A stretch of 64,000 bases of DNA from the IMG/VR virus record IMGVR_UViG_3300025012_000054, positions 27,456-91,455 of that record; one strand, written 5' to 3'. The DNA comes from a virus. Each line of letters opens with the position of its first letter. The first letter of the stretch is position 1. Positions 8,182 through 15,126 of this stretch are shown here, one piece after another. A model generated the notes under the pieces. The model was not told the origin of the DNA and made no database searches. It worked only from the letters and a program-made list of their open reading frames with translations. The translations under genes and the position numbers were made by a program.

Positions 8182-8562
8182 ATGCGCAAAGAAAACGGTA
8201 AATTAATTGTTATAAAAAAAGAATTTCCAACGTATTTTGGTTTTACAAGAAATGATATAGTTGCCTTATGTTCAGAAAATAACATATATTCAAATGAGGA
8301 ATGTATGAAAAGAAAAATTCGAAGATTTCTAATGGGTTTGGAAATATCGCTGTTCAAAACATTCTGGTATTTTGACAGGGCAGGATTTTGGTTCTTGTAC
8401 CATGGCGATGAGGTCTGTTGGATTTACCCATGGCGTAGAACCAATAAAGATGAGAAATGGATTTCTTTATTTTTTAGTGGAAGTGGACAATTTGGCGATG
8501 CGGTCTACAAAACATTAAAAGATATTGACGATGAATATGATGCGTTTTGTGAAGCACAATAA
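8182..8562 (+). CDS. Protein of unknown function
   Basis: 126 residues, ATG 8182 after GAAAGGAC. The C-terminal half is aromatic and acidic (FWYFDRAGFWFLYHGDEVCWIYPW). An N-terminal segment resembles a small helix-turn-helix (RNDIVALCSENNIYSNEECMKR), which is only suggestive. The following palindrome (8559-8576) begins at its stop codon. Confidence 0.65.
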   Translation: MRKENGKLIVIKKEFPTYFGFTRNDIVALCSENNIYSNEECMKRKIRRFLMGLEISLFKTFWYFDRAGFWFLYHGDEVCWIYPWRRTNKDEKWISLFFSGSGQFGDAVYKTLKDIDDEYDAFCEAQ

Positions 8563-8584
8563 AATAACTGTTTCATAAGGTTTC

Positions 8585-8598
8585 AAATAGGTGGCAAC
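8585..8598 (+). repeat. Left arm of a 14-bp inverted repeat around one gene
   Basis: AAATAGGTGGCAAC here is the exact reverse complement of GTTGCCACCTATTT at 9028-9041. The two arms bracket the gene at 8620-9018. As RNA they could close a stem around the whole gene; as DNA they could be ends of a small insertion. Confidence 0.8.
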
Positions 8599-8619
8599 AG
8601 AAAAGGTAGAGGTGAAGGA

Positions 8620-9018
8620 ATGGGTGTTACAGACGGTGATGGTGATTTAAAAGCAGTAGATACAAATTTTATTAAGTATGTTTATAACGTGGATTATCAG
8701 AAATGCTACAAAAATAATTTTGGGAATAATGTGGAGCGAGCCGTTAGATTTTACTTGTCTGCCGAAGAAAGAGGATTTCGCAGTGGAGGAATAAGTAGCG
8801 ACTCAAATGAAGTTTTTTATACAACAGAAGCAACCGGATTTGTGCTTTATCCACAGGCGCTAAATCCGTTCTTGAAAATTATGGAAACATTGAAGTTACA
8901 TGATAAAATAATTATTCTTCCCGCATATAATCAAGATGAAGGAATTAATCTTCCAGCATATATTATTGTGTGCTTATCGGATGGATATCCAATACAGATT
9001 GTAACTAAGAATATTTAA
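8620..9018 (+). CDS. Protein of unknown function inside an inverted repeat
   Basis: 132 residues, ATG 8620 after GAGGTGAAGG. The segments RAVRFYLSAEERGFRSGG and HDKIIILPAYNQDEGINLPAYIIVCLSDGYP suggest a compact alpha/beta protein. No family recognised. The gene is bracketed by perfect 14-bp inverted repeats, unlike any neighbour, which suggests an independently acquired unit. Confidence 0.65.
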   Translation: MGVTDGDGDLKAVDTNFIKYVYNVDYQKCYKNNFGNNVERAVRFYLSAEERGFRSGGISSDSNEVFYTTEATGFVLYPQALNPFLKIMETLKLHDKIIILPAYNQDEGINLPAYIIVCLSDGYPIQIVTKNI

Positions 9019-9027
9019 TTAATTTAG

Positions 9028-9041
9028 GTTGCCACCTATTT
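9028..9041 (+). repeat. Right arm of the 14-bp inverted repeat
   Basis: GTTGCCACCTATTT, the reverse complement of 8585-8598. It lies 10 nt after the stop codon of the enclosed gene and just before the ribosome site of the next. Confidence 0.8.
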
Positions 9042-9057
9042 TAAACCCAGGAGAAAT

Positions 9058-9414
9058 ATGAATAAACAATTTAATCCCTATGATTTGAATGATGTATCCA
9101 ATATGGACAAGTTTATCAAAAACAAAAAGGAGAATAATATGAATCAGTTTCCAGAAATTAGATTTGATTTAGACGGTATTAAAGTAGGTATAATTCAAAC
9201 GTTGTCAAAATACAATAAAGAGACGGAAGAATATGTCGGTGCCGAAATCGAGAAAATAATTCAATCTTATGATTTCGATAAAGTAATCCGTGAAACCGCC
9301 GCCGTTGCTATTAGATCTGGTATCGAAAAAGCACTTGAAGGTTATTTTACTTATGGTGAGGGCTATAAGGCTATTCAGGATTTAGTCGCTAACAAATTAT
9401 CACCTAGGCAATGA
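9058..9414 (+). CDS. Protein of unknown function with two possible starts
   Basis: 118 residues from ATG 9058 (CAGGAGAAAT upstream). A second in-frame start, ATG 9139, has an equally strong AAAGGAG site inside the coding region, so a 91-residue short form may also be made. The C-terminal part is helical (EYVGAEIEKIIQSYDFDKVIRET). No family recognised. Confidence 0.65.
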   Translation: MNKQFNPYDLNDVSNMDKFIKNKKENNMNQFPEIRFDLDGIKVGIIQTLSKYNKETEEYVGAEIEKIIQSYDFDKVIRETAAVAIRSGIEKALEGYFTYGEGYKAIQDLVANKLSPRQ

Positions 9415-9437
9415 AATGACCGTTTTATGAGGATGAT

Positions 9438-9623
9438 ATGAAAGATAATTACGAGTGTATGCCTGGTGAATACGACGATTGTAAAAAAGAAAAAGAAGTG
9501 TTGCTTCGCGCATACAAGTTTTATAAACACTTTTTTGGACTATATATTAAATATCACGAAATTTTAGCTGACGAATATTCACAACATGAATATTTTCAAA
9601 ATAAATTAGGCAACATAAAGTAA
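9438..9623 (+). CDS. Small charged protein of unknown function
   Basis: 61 residues, ATG 9438 after GAGGATGAT, downstream of the palindrome at 9411-9428. Rich in Tyr, Lys and Glu (LLRAYKFYKHFFGLYIKYHEI). No motif recognised. Confidence 0.65.
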   Translation: MKDNYECMPGEYDDCKKEKEVLLRAYKFYKHFFGLYIKYHEILADEYSQHEYFQNKLGNIK

Positions 9624-9642
9624 TCTTGCGTGAAGGAGCAAT

Positions 9643-10062
9643 ATGAGTAAAGAATACGATGATGTTCTGAAACAACTAATTGATCTCAATAAGCAAAATC
9701 GAGAAGCCAATAGCCACAACATGGAAATGTTTTCTCCGTCTGAAGCAGTATGGGAATACGGAGTAATACGTCTTGATATTGGTAGAGGCGTGGGTAAAAC
9801 TACTTTTATTAAAAATAATGCCACATCAAAAGACTTAATAATTACTTTTAACCGCGAGAGCCAAAAAACATTTGGTGAAATTCCGGCAAAAGTTATTGTT
9901 TCAGATATTGGAGAATTCCTTCGCGCACTACATCATGCAGAAGTGTTTGAGACGATTTATGTTGACGAGCCCATGCTTTCGTTTCGGCAATTAGATATGC
10001 GAGACGCGTTAAAAACACTTATTCATAACTACGATCAAACAATTGTCATTTTGGGTAAATAG
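9643..10062 (+). CDS. Mini P-loop NTPase-like protein
   Basis: 139 residues, ATG 9643 after GAAGGAG. A Walker A motif GRGVGKTT near residue 50 and a Walker B-like ETIYVDEP near residue 110 give the first two elements of a P-loop NTPase. The protein ends soon after, much shorter than a helicase or a full AAA+ protein. N-terminal 40 residues are helical. It could be a stand-alone ATP-binding subunit or a truncated enzyme; the reading frame is intact with its own ribosome site. Confidence 0.7.
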   Translation: MSKEYDDVLKQLIDLNKQNREANSHNMEMFSPSEAVWEYGVIRLDIGRGVGKTTFIKNNATSKDLIITFNRESQKTFGEIPAKVIVSDIGEFLRALHHAEVFETIYVDEPMLSFRQLDMRDALKTLIHNYDQTIVILGK

Positions 10063-10078
10063 AACAAGTATTTATGCC

Positions 10079-10107
10079 TTGACAAGACTCGGTTTGTGTG
10101 GTATAGT
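10079..10107 (+). promoter_or_regulatory. Promoter before a 37-residue gene
   Basis: TTGACA 10079-10084, 17-bp spacer ending GTGTGG, TATAGT 10102-10107. Transcription would begin near 10114. It drives the small gene at 10131 and the genes after it. Confidence 0.88.
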
Positions 10108-10130
10108 TACATTATAGAAAAGGAGAAAAC

Positions 10131-10244
10131 ATGATGAAAAAATTTAGTGAGGTAATGAACATTGTTACAAAAATGTGGAAGAAACTTAACGACGAAGAAA
10201 AGAATGTTTTGGCAATGCTCATTGCTGGCACTTATACTAAATGA
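10131..10244 (+). CDS. 37-residue protein behind a strong promoter
   Basis: ATG 10131 follows AAAAGGAG closely. The product is a basic amphipathic helix (MMKKFSEVMNIVTKMWKKL) and then NDEEKNVLAMLIAGTYTK. First gene of a transcript with one of the strongest promoters in the window, so probably made in quantity early in infection. Its small size and expression fit a host-takeover or anti-defence peptide, but this is inference. Confidence 0.65.
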   Translation: MMKKFSEVMNIVTKMWKKLNDEEKNVLAMLIAGTYTK

Positions 10245-10266
10245 AAGGTGGATTTTATGAGGTGGT

Positions 10267-10653
10267 ATGAAACGATTTATTAGGCGCTTGCAGCTTCTAT
10301 GGAATAGAATCAGATATCCTGAAAATATTTGGTATGGCGGTGGATTAAAAAGAAAAACAGCTTTACACAGTGTGGGAGCAGGTTGGGCTAAACTTATTAA
10401 CAATCTTTATGACGCCAAACCCAAACATGTCAAAGTGTGGCAGGTAAAAGAGAAATTCGCCGGACTCCGTTTTTACTTAGATTCTGCACCAGAATGGTAT
10501 CATGACCTGATTGCTTATTACGAGAATCAGAGCTATAAAATTTGTGAACAATGTGGTGAAAAGGGTAAAGTGCGAGATGATTTAGGGTGGATCTTGACCT
10601 TATGTGATAAGCACTACCAGGAAACTATTGATCAAAGGAACATGAAACGGTGA
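10267..10653 (+). CDS. Conserved phage protein with CxxCG zinc motif
   Basis: 128 residues, ATG 10267 after GAGGTGG. The segments VKVWQVKEKFAGLRFYLDS and CEQCGEKGKVRDDLGWILTLCDKH match a family that I recall from many phages, usually annotated hypothetical, with a probable zinc site CxxC...CxxH. No enzymatic role known to me. Confidence 0.75.
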   Translation: MKRFIRRLQLLWNRIRYPENIWYGGGLKRKTALHSVGAGWAKLINNLYDAKPKHVKVWQVKEKFAGLRFYLDSAPEWYHDLIAYYENQSYKICEQCGEKGKVRDDLGWILTLCDKHYQETIDQRNMKR

Positions 10654-10660
10654 TTTTATT

Positions 10661-10819
10661 ATGAATATTGAATTTTATAAAGAACCTTCTGGATTCAGTT
10701 GGAAGCCCCACTTTTTTAAGTGGACTGCAATAGATGAAGAATACGCTAATTATTCTGGATGGCATAAATATTATTTGATTTCTTGGTTATGGTTTAGTGT
10801 AGACATTTTGATAGGATGA
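10661..10819 (+). CDS. 52-residue aromatic protein
   Basis: ATG 10661 lies just 3' of a palindrome (10642-10659). Trp/Tyr/Phe-rich (SWKPHFFKWTAIDEEYANY, YYLISWLWFSVDILIG) with a hydrophobic C-terminus that might contact a membrane. No ribosome site other than the purines within the palindrome loop. Function unknown. Confidence 0.55.
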   Translation: MNIEFYKEPSGFSWKPHFFKWTAIDEEYANYSGWHKYYLISWLWFSVDILIG

Positions 10820-10831
10820 AAGAGATATTTT

Positions 10832-11041
10832 ATGATGGATGATAAATATAATGAACTTGTAATGATTATTAGTTATTGGTGGCGCAGATTACTATGCAGA
10901 TTGTTTGGATGCAAATTAGAATGGTGGTCAGAAAACGAATATGTAAATGGGGAATATTGTGTGAGATGTAGTGCTGCTGAAAGTCAAGCAGAGGGCGATA
11001 CTCCGCATAAAATTATTTATAGAAGATGGAATAGTAGATGA
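10832..11041 (+). CDS. Small protein with CxxC motif
   Basis: 69 residues, ATG 10832 or 10835. The start codon overlaps the 3' arm of the palindrome at 10816-10833 and the GAAAGAG ribosome site is in its 5' half. The sequence has ISYWWRRLLCRLFGCKLEWW and YCVRCSAAE, a possible zinc site. The pattern CxLFGHxW...CxRC is seen in many short phage proteins. Confidence 0.65.
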   Translation: MMDDKYNELVMIISYWWRRLLCRLFGCKLEWWSENEYVNGEYCVRCSAAESQAEGDTPHKIIYRRWNSR

Positions 11042-11053
11042 AAGGAAGATTTC

Positions 11054-11230
11054 ATGAGCAAATTAGATAGAATATTGTTTCAAGCCATGTATACTACTAT
11101 CATCAAGGGTATTTGGGTTATCATTCTACTTTTACAAGGGCGTACCCCAAAAGACGAGTTAATATTTTTCAGGATGGAAGACCAAAGTACTGAGAGCAGA
11201 GTTTACGATTGGGTAAATAAAAGCGAATAA
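11054..11230 (+). CDS. 58-residue protein with a hydrophobic helix
   Basis: ATG 11054 is part of the 3' arm TTTCATG of the palindrome 11038-11055, and the ribosome site GGAAG is its loop. The product has a hydrophobic helix (YTTIIKGIWVIILLLQG) and a charged C-terminus, so it may be a small membrane protein. Confidence 0.6.
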   Translation: MSKLDRILFQAMYTTIIKGIWVIILLLQGRTPKDELIFFRMEDQSTESRVYDWVNKSE

Positions 11231-11242
11231 AAGGAGTATTTC

Positions 11243-11419
11243 ATGATACACAAAAAAAGATTATATGTTATGTTCGAATATGTCGATACCATCAAATTCG
11301 AAGATAGTTTTTATATACTTCCAATTTTAAGTTTAGTTTTTCCACCAAGAGATTCGCGTATTATTTTAAAATTTGGATGGCTTATTTTTAAAGTTGGAAT
11401 CTTCTTTGATTATATATAA
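11243..11419 (+). CDS. 58-residue hydrophobic protein
   Basis: ATG 11243 overlaps the 3' arm of the palindrome 11227-11244, whose loop carries AAGGAG. Mostly hydrophobic and aromatic (FYILPILSLVFPP, RIILKFGWLIFKVGIFFDYI), a likely one- or two-pass membrane protein. Function unknown. Confidence 0.6.
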   Translation: MIHKKRLYVMFEYVDTIKFEDSFYILPILSLVFPPRDSRIILKFGWLIFKVGIFFDYI

Positions 11420-11431
11420 AAGGATGGGGTT

Positions 11432-11644
11432 ATGATAACTAGTGCTACTATTGGTGGAATTTATAGCAATGAAGAAGAAATGGGCTTTCGTATAAGTTGG
11501 TGGGGCAGTAATGGATTTGGTCAAATTGGCATACGAAAATTTATACATAGCGGTGTTATTAATATTGATTCTGAAACTATGTCCAGGGAATTTGTAAAAG
11601 AAGTCTTTGCAAAATTAGTTGATGATGCTCAGTATTGTGAATGA
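11432..11644 (+). CDS. Small protein of unknown function
   Basis: 70 residues, ATG 11432, again overlapping the end of an (imperfect) palindrome at 11416-11433 with AAAGGATGG in the loop. Gly- and Ser-rich N-terminus (TIGGIYSNEEEMGFRISWWG) then a helix. No family recognised. Confidence 0.6.
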   Translation: MITSATIGGIYSNEEEMGFRISWWGSNGFGQIGIRKFIHSGVINIDSETMSREFVKEVFAKLVDDAQYCE

Positions 11645-11697
11645 AATAGCGATTTTATTGTATAAAATGAGTGTTTCGTGATGTAGGAGGATGATTA

Positions 11698-12240
11698 TTG
11701 GACAGTAGATACTTGGTAGGATCGAGCGAAAAAGATAGAGAGATACAAGATTTTTATCGCACTCCAGCATATGCTACAAAAGAGTTATTAAAGAAGGAAA
11801 AATTTTCTGGATCTATTTGGGAGTGTGCATGTGGTGATGGTGCAATATCTGAATTATTACCAAAAGAAAATTTGATAATTTCAACAGATCTATACGACAG
11901 AGGTTATGGGCAACCTAGCATAAATTTTTTGGAGACATTCAAACAAGTAAATAATATTATTACCAACCCTCCATATAAACAAGCCGAACAATTTTTAATT
12001 CACTCTTTTGATTGCGCTGATCATAAAATAGCCATGTTGTTGAAACTGAATTTTTTAGAAGGACAAAAAAGGCACGGACTATTTAAACAATACCCTCCAA
12101 AAACTATATATGTTTTTTCTAAAAGATTGAGTTTTGATAAGGGCAATGATCAAGGAAGGGGGAGCGGGCTTCTGGCGTACACTTGGATGGTGTGGGAAAA
12201 AGCATATTCAGGAGACCCAATTGTAAAGTGGATATTATAA
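11698..12240 (+). CDS. SAM-dependent DNA methyltransferase (NPPY type), copy 2
   Basis: 180 residues from TTG 11698 with TAGGAGG upstream. Clearly paralogous to the gene at 6039: DFYRTP, WECACGDGAISELL, STDLYDRGYG, ITNPPYKQA, and the same C-terminal layout ending DPIVKWIL. The catalytic tetrapeptide is NPPY instead of NPPF. The two copies differ over most positions, so they probably have different targets. Next to a PD-(D/E)XK-like gene. Confidence 0.85.
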   Translation: MDSRYLVGSSEKDREIQDFYRTPAYATKELLKKEKFSGSIWECACGDGAISELLPKENLIISTDLYDRGYGQPSINFLETFKQVNNIITNPPYKQAEQFLIHSFDCADHKIAMLLKLNFLEGQKRHGLFKQYPPKTIYVFSKRLSFDKGNDQGRGSGLLAYTWMVWEKAYSGDPIVKWIL

Positions 12241-12273
12241 TAAAACATAGATTCTATGTAGTAGGGATAACTT

Positions 12274-12741
12274 ATGAATTATGAAACCACAGCAGAAATG
12301 GAAATTGTTATTGCTAGATATTTTGATACTAGAAAAAACGTTATTGTTCCAAATGTAAGCCACGGCATGTTTAGATATGAAATGGATTTATGTATGCTTA
12401 ATATGGTTGGAATGTATGCAAGCGAAGTGGAAATAAAAATTTCTAAATCAGATCTAAAAGCAGACGCTAAAAAACCACATCACCACGATTGCGCATCTAT
12501 AAAATATCTGTGGTTTGCTATGCCTGAAAAATTAAAAGGCTGTGAGGAATATGTACCAGAACATGCAGGAATTTTATTTGTAAGTAGTAAGGGTATTGTT
12601 AGTGTTGCGAGAAAACCTGTATCTAATAAATCTGCACAAAAATGGGACTATAAAAAAGCATTCAGATTAGCCAGGTTAGGAACATTACGAGTTTGGAATT
12701 TGAAAGAATCCATTCATCGGATGATAAAATATAATAAATAA
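12274..12741 (+). CDS. PD-(D/E)XK-like nuclease, MmcB-like
   Basis: 155 residues, ATG 12274. The pattern EMDLCML...SEVEIKISKSDLKAD (acidic residue, then ExK) and the following YLWFAMPEKL match the MmcB-like branch of the PD-(D/E)XK nuclease fold. HHHD near residue 70 could aid metal binding. It sits directly after a methyltransferase, which could mean a restriction-modification-like pair or simply neighbouring DNA-processing cassettes. Catalysis is predicted, not shown. Confidence 0.7.
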   Translation: MNYETTAEMEIVIARYFDTRKNVIVPNVSHGMFRYEMDLCMLNMVGMYASEVEIKISKSDLKADAKKPHHHDCASIKYLWFAMPEKLKGCEEYVPEHAGILFVSSKGIVSVARKPVSNKSAQKWDYKKAFRLARLGTLRVWNLKESIHRMIKYNK

Positions 12742-12768
12742 AATCGGTATTTTATTAAAAGGAGAAAA

Positions 12769-13023
12769 ATGCAAAGATTTCAATTGAAAAAAGATAGCAA
12801 GAACAAATGGTTTATTTTCGATAATCAGCGCAAGACCGTTGTTACAAGCCATATGGCTACTGGTATGGAGGGAGCAGAAACCTTAAAAGTTATCAAAACA
12901 CTGCCTGAACCATTGCCTAAAATTAAAGAAGCGACTACCAATAATGAACGAGTAGTAGCAGGACGATCTAAGAAAATGAAGATTTCTGTTGAAGAATACC
13001 GACGCAGGTTTCCGAAATCATAA
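12769..13023 (+). CDS. Small basic protein of unknown function
   Basis: 84 residues, ATG 12769 after AAAAGGAG. The N-terminus LKKDSKNKWFIFDNQRKTVV is beta-like; the C-terminus is basic (AGRSKKMKISVEEYRRRF) and could bind nucleic acid. No family recognised. Confidence 0.65.
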   Translation: MQRFQLKKDSKNKWFIFDNQRKTVVTSHMATGMEGAETLKVIKTLPEPLPKIKEATTNNERVVAGRSKKMKISVEEYRRRFPKS

Positions 13024-13051
13024 TAAAATGCAAGTTTCATGAGGTGAATTA

Positions 13052-14083
13052 TTGAACTACGATGAGATTATAAATACACCATATACTGTTCTGGAAGCAT
13101 TATCAGAATCTGAAATTTACGATATTGTTTCAACTCTGATTGAACATTACCGTAAAACCGGATTTCCTTATTTTGAAATCGATGACAACAAGATTAAAAA
13201 AGAATGTTTGTCTTTATCAAAATCAGACAGTTCAAAAATAGAATTGCCAAATAATGAACTTCAACAGGGAATGTTGGGACTTGCAACATGCAACATGTTT
13301 CATCAAGAAATGTATGCTGTAAATTGTAAAAACGCAAAATCACCCATGGATATTTTTCTTGATGATGGTCTATTCCGTACCGCCCTAACGAAAAGAATCA
13401 AGTATAATGATCGCAATCTTAATCCCTCGTGTGTGCGCAGAACGTTGAGTGCTTTTGGCGGACAAGCTGCTTCAAATTTTAGACCATCTATTGCCAGGTG
13501 GGTTTACCAAAAATATGCTCCAATTGGTGGCAGCGTCTTAGATCCCTGTATGGGATATGGCGGAAGATTGATGGGTGCGTTTTGTTCTCAGGTGCGTCGC
13601 TATGTTGCAACAGATCCAAACAAGGTTTCTATTGCTGGGAATATCAATCTGCACAATCATTTGTTCGAGGCTCGCCCAGACAGACCGGTTTTTGAATTAT
13701 CAACTTCTGCCCTACCTTTTGAGGATTTTGTCACCGATGAGAAATTTGATTTGGTGTTTACGTCGCCACCATATTTTAATGTGGAAAAGTATGCCGCAGA
13801 TGAAAAACAATCTTATGCGAGATACCCAACATACGAAAAATGGGTGGAAGGATTTTTGACGCCATTAATCAATCATTCTTTCGATTACCTAAAACCCAAT
13901 GGATATTTGGTTCTCAACGTAGGAAAGCCGATTGACGAAGATACGTATAGAATAGGCACAAAAGTTTTTGGCAAAGAACCTGAAACTTATCACATGCGAT
14001 TGAGTAAGTTTTTAGGACAAGGAAATAAAAAAGATGTATCGCATAAAGTTGAACCGATTTTTGTGTGGAAAAAGACCACATAA
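13052..14083 (+). CDS. DNA methyltransferase (SPPY type)
   Basis: 343 residues from TTG 13052 with GAGGTG upstream. SAM-binding motif I is in SVLDPCMGYGGRLMGA (near residue 165) and the catalytic motif is FTSPPYFNVEKY (near residue 235), typical of N4-cytosine or N6-adenine DNA methyltransferases. The downstream LKPNGYLVLNVGKP is the usual motif before the last strand. The N-terminal 140 residues may recognise DNA. It is larger than the three other methyltransferases here and belongs to a different family. Confidence 0.85.
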   Translation: MNYDEIINTPYTVLEALSESEIYDIVSTLIEHYRKTGFPYFEIDDNKIKKECLSLSKSDSSKIELPNNELQQGMLGLATCNMFHQEMYAVNCKNAKSPMDIFLDDGLFRTALTKRIKYNDRNLNPSCVRRTLSAFGGQAASNFRPSIARWVYQKYAPIGGSVLDPCMGYGGRLMGAFCSQVRRYVATDPNKVSIAGNINLHNHLFEARPDRPVFELSTSALPFEDFVTDEKFDLVFTSPPYFNVEKYAADEKQSYARYPTYEKWVEGFLTPLINHSFDYLKPNGYLVLNVGKPIDEDTYRIGTKVFGKEPETYHMRLSKFLGQGNKKDVSHKVEPIFVWKKTT

Positions 14084-14118
14084 AACCCACATTTCATAAC
14101 ATGAAACTAAAATTTCAT
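14080..14118 (+). repeat. Two tandem copies of the intergenic palindrome
   Basis: ATAAAA-cccaca-TTTCAT (14080-14097) and the perfect ATGAAA-ctaaaa-TTTCAT (14101-14118) are 3 nt apart, followed by AAAGGAG and the gene at 14134. The first copy has no ribosome site after it. Confidence 0.8.
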
Positions 14119-14133
14119 TAAGAAAGGAGTAAA

Positions 14134-14262
14134 ATGTTGGATACCATTCTATTGATTTGCGCGTTTGTCAGTTTTCTTTTGAAAGCATTGGGCGTCCCCG
14201 TATGGCGACTTGACCTTATGAATCTTGGATTTGCTTTTCTAGTATTGACTTTACTCGTATAG
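14134..14262 (+). CDS. 42-residue membrane protein
   Basis: ATG 14134 after AAAGGAG. Almost wholly hydrophobic: ILLICAFVSFLLKALGVPVW and LMNLGFAFLVLTLLV, two likely transmembrane helices. Probably a small inner-membrane protein; role unknown. Confidence 0.65.
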   Translation: MLDTILLICAFVSFLLKALGVPVWRLDLMNLGFAFLVLTLLV

Positions 14263-14568
14263 TAGAACATGTCTTAGCACAGGGGTAGTTATGCCGATGA
14301 TGGCGAGTGGGTTCGCGGTAGGGATTGCTGGGCGAATAGGTATAATGTTTCGAGCAGGAGACATCCTCAAAATACATGTGCAAATATGAGGAGCAATACC
14401 CTTGACAGATTTAAGATATTGTGGTATAGTTATTCAACAGAACGCATCACGCGATAGGGCGAGCCTAGCGAACCGAGATTGGGATAATTCTAGAATAACC
14501 TCCCACAGAGACCGATTATTTCTGGCGTCATATAGATAACAACTAGATCGGTAGTATGTTATCACCCT
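14263..14568 (+). other. Non-coding leader upstream of tRNA-Met with possible pseudoknot
   Basis: About 300 bases without a credible gene. It contains a promoter (14402-14430) and, after it, several possible RNA stems: CCGAT 14512-14516 with ATCGG 14547-14551, interleaved with GATAACA 14535-14541 and TGTTATC 14557-14563, which together would make an H-type pseudoknot ending 5 nt before the tRNA. Stretches before the promoter (14263-14401) show only short hairpins. Function unknown. Confidence 0.5.
14402..14430 (+). promoter_or_regulatory. Promoter of the tRNA transcript
   Basis: TTGACA 14402-14407, 17-bp spacer ending ATTGTGG, TATAGT 14425-14430. Transcription from about 14437 would make a 5' leader of roughly 130 nt before the tRNA. 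Confidence 0.88.
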
Positions 14569-14640
14569 AGCGGGTTAGAGTAGTGGATCACTCACGAGTC
14601 TCATAAACTCGATACGTTCGTTCAAATCGAACACCCGCTA
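14569..14640 (+). tRNA. tRNA-Met (CAT)
   Basis: A full cloverleaf: acceptor AGCGGGT/ACCCGCT (7 of 7 pairs), D stem GAGT/ACTC, anticodon stem CGAGT/ACTCG with loop CTCATAA (anticodon CAT), variable loop ATAC, T stem GTTCG/CGAAC with loop TTCAAAT, discriminator A. 72 nt; CCA is not encoded. The initiator-type GGG/CCC anticodon stem pairs and unpaired first position are missing, so it is an elongator tRNA-Met or a tRNA-Ile2 precursor. Confidence 0.96.
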
Positions 14641-14774
14641 CAAGTGAGAGACAGGGGTTAAATTCCCCTATCTGTGAAAGCCCCAGCCCAAACAGATTAG
14701 CATAGTGCTAGTGCGCTCACCCAAAATGTAGTAAAATGTGATTTTATGCAGTAAGTTAAAATAAGGATGGACGC
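14641..14774 (+). other. Non-coding trailer after tRNA-Met
   Basis: Holds a stable hairpin ACAGGGG-ttaaatt-CCCC...CTGT around 14652-14679 that looks like a T-arm but has no matching tRNA body, a second hairpin TAGCA-tag-TGCTA near 14698-14710, and a variant of the intergenic palindrome with a 5-nt loop (14731-14747). No gene seen. Confidence 0.5.
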
Positions 14775-15095
14775 ATGTATTCTAGTATTTGGGTTGAACA
14801 TATCAATATTTGCAGAATAATCCAATATATATCTATGTTACATGGATTCGATATTGCTTTGCGAGATGCCGAAGAAGTATGGGAACATTACTCCGAATCT
14901 TTATCTGCGGGGTGGATGGTGGAAACATATGGAGATCTAGATAATATGTGGCAATTAATTAAGAATCAGTTTATTAGCAGCAATGAAACAACCCCAGAGT
15001 TTGATATTAGAGTCAAGGAACAGATGGTAGACACTGCTGAAATGATTGAGAACGACGACGAATGTAATATACAATTCGTCATAAAAAATAATTAG
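14775..15095 (+). CDS. Protein of unknown function
   Basis: 106 residues, ATG 14775 after AAGGATGG. N-terminal part is helical and hydrophobic (SIWVEHINICRIIQYISMLHG), the remainder acidic. It lies between the tRNA block and the structured RNA, on the same strand. No family recognised. Confidence 0.65.
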   Translation: MYSSIWVEHINICRIIQYISMLHGFDIALRDAEEVWEHYSESLSAGWMVETYGDLDNMWQLIKNQFISSNETTPEFDIRVKEQMVDTAEMIENDDECNIQFVIKNN

Positions 15096-15126
15096 TGTTA
15101 ATGAAATTGTGCTTTTATTAAGTTTG

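Noticed and set aside
7860-8357. 165-codon minus-strand frame
   Set aside because: It lies opposite two plausible plus-strand genes with ribosome sites and has none itself.
14652-14679. Hairpin resembling the T-arm and acceptor end of a second tRNA
   Set aside because: No anticodon arm or D-arm fits upstream; the required 40 nt belong to the complete tRNA-Met.
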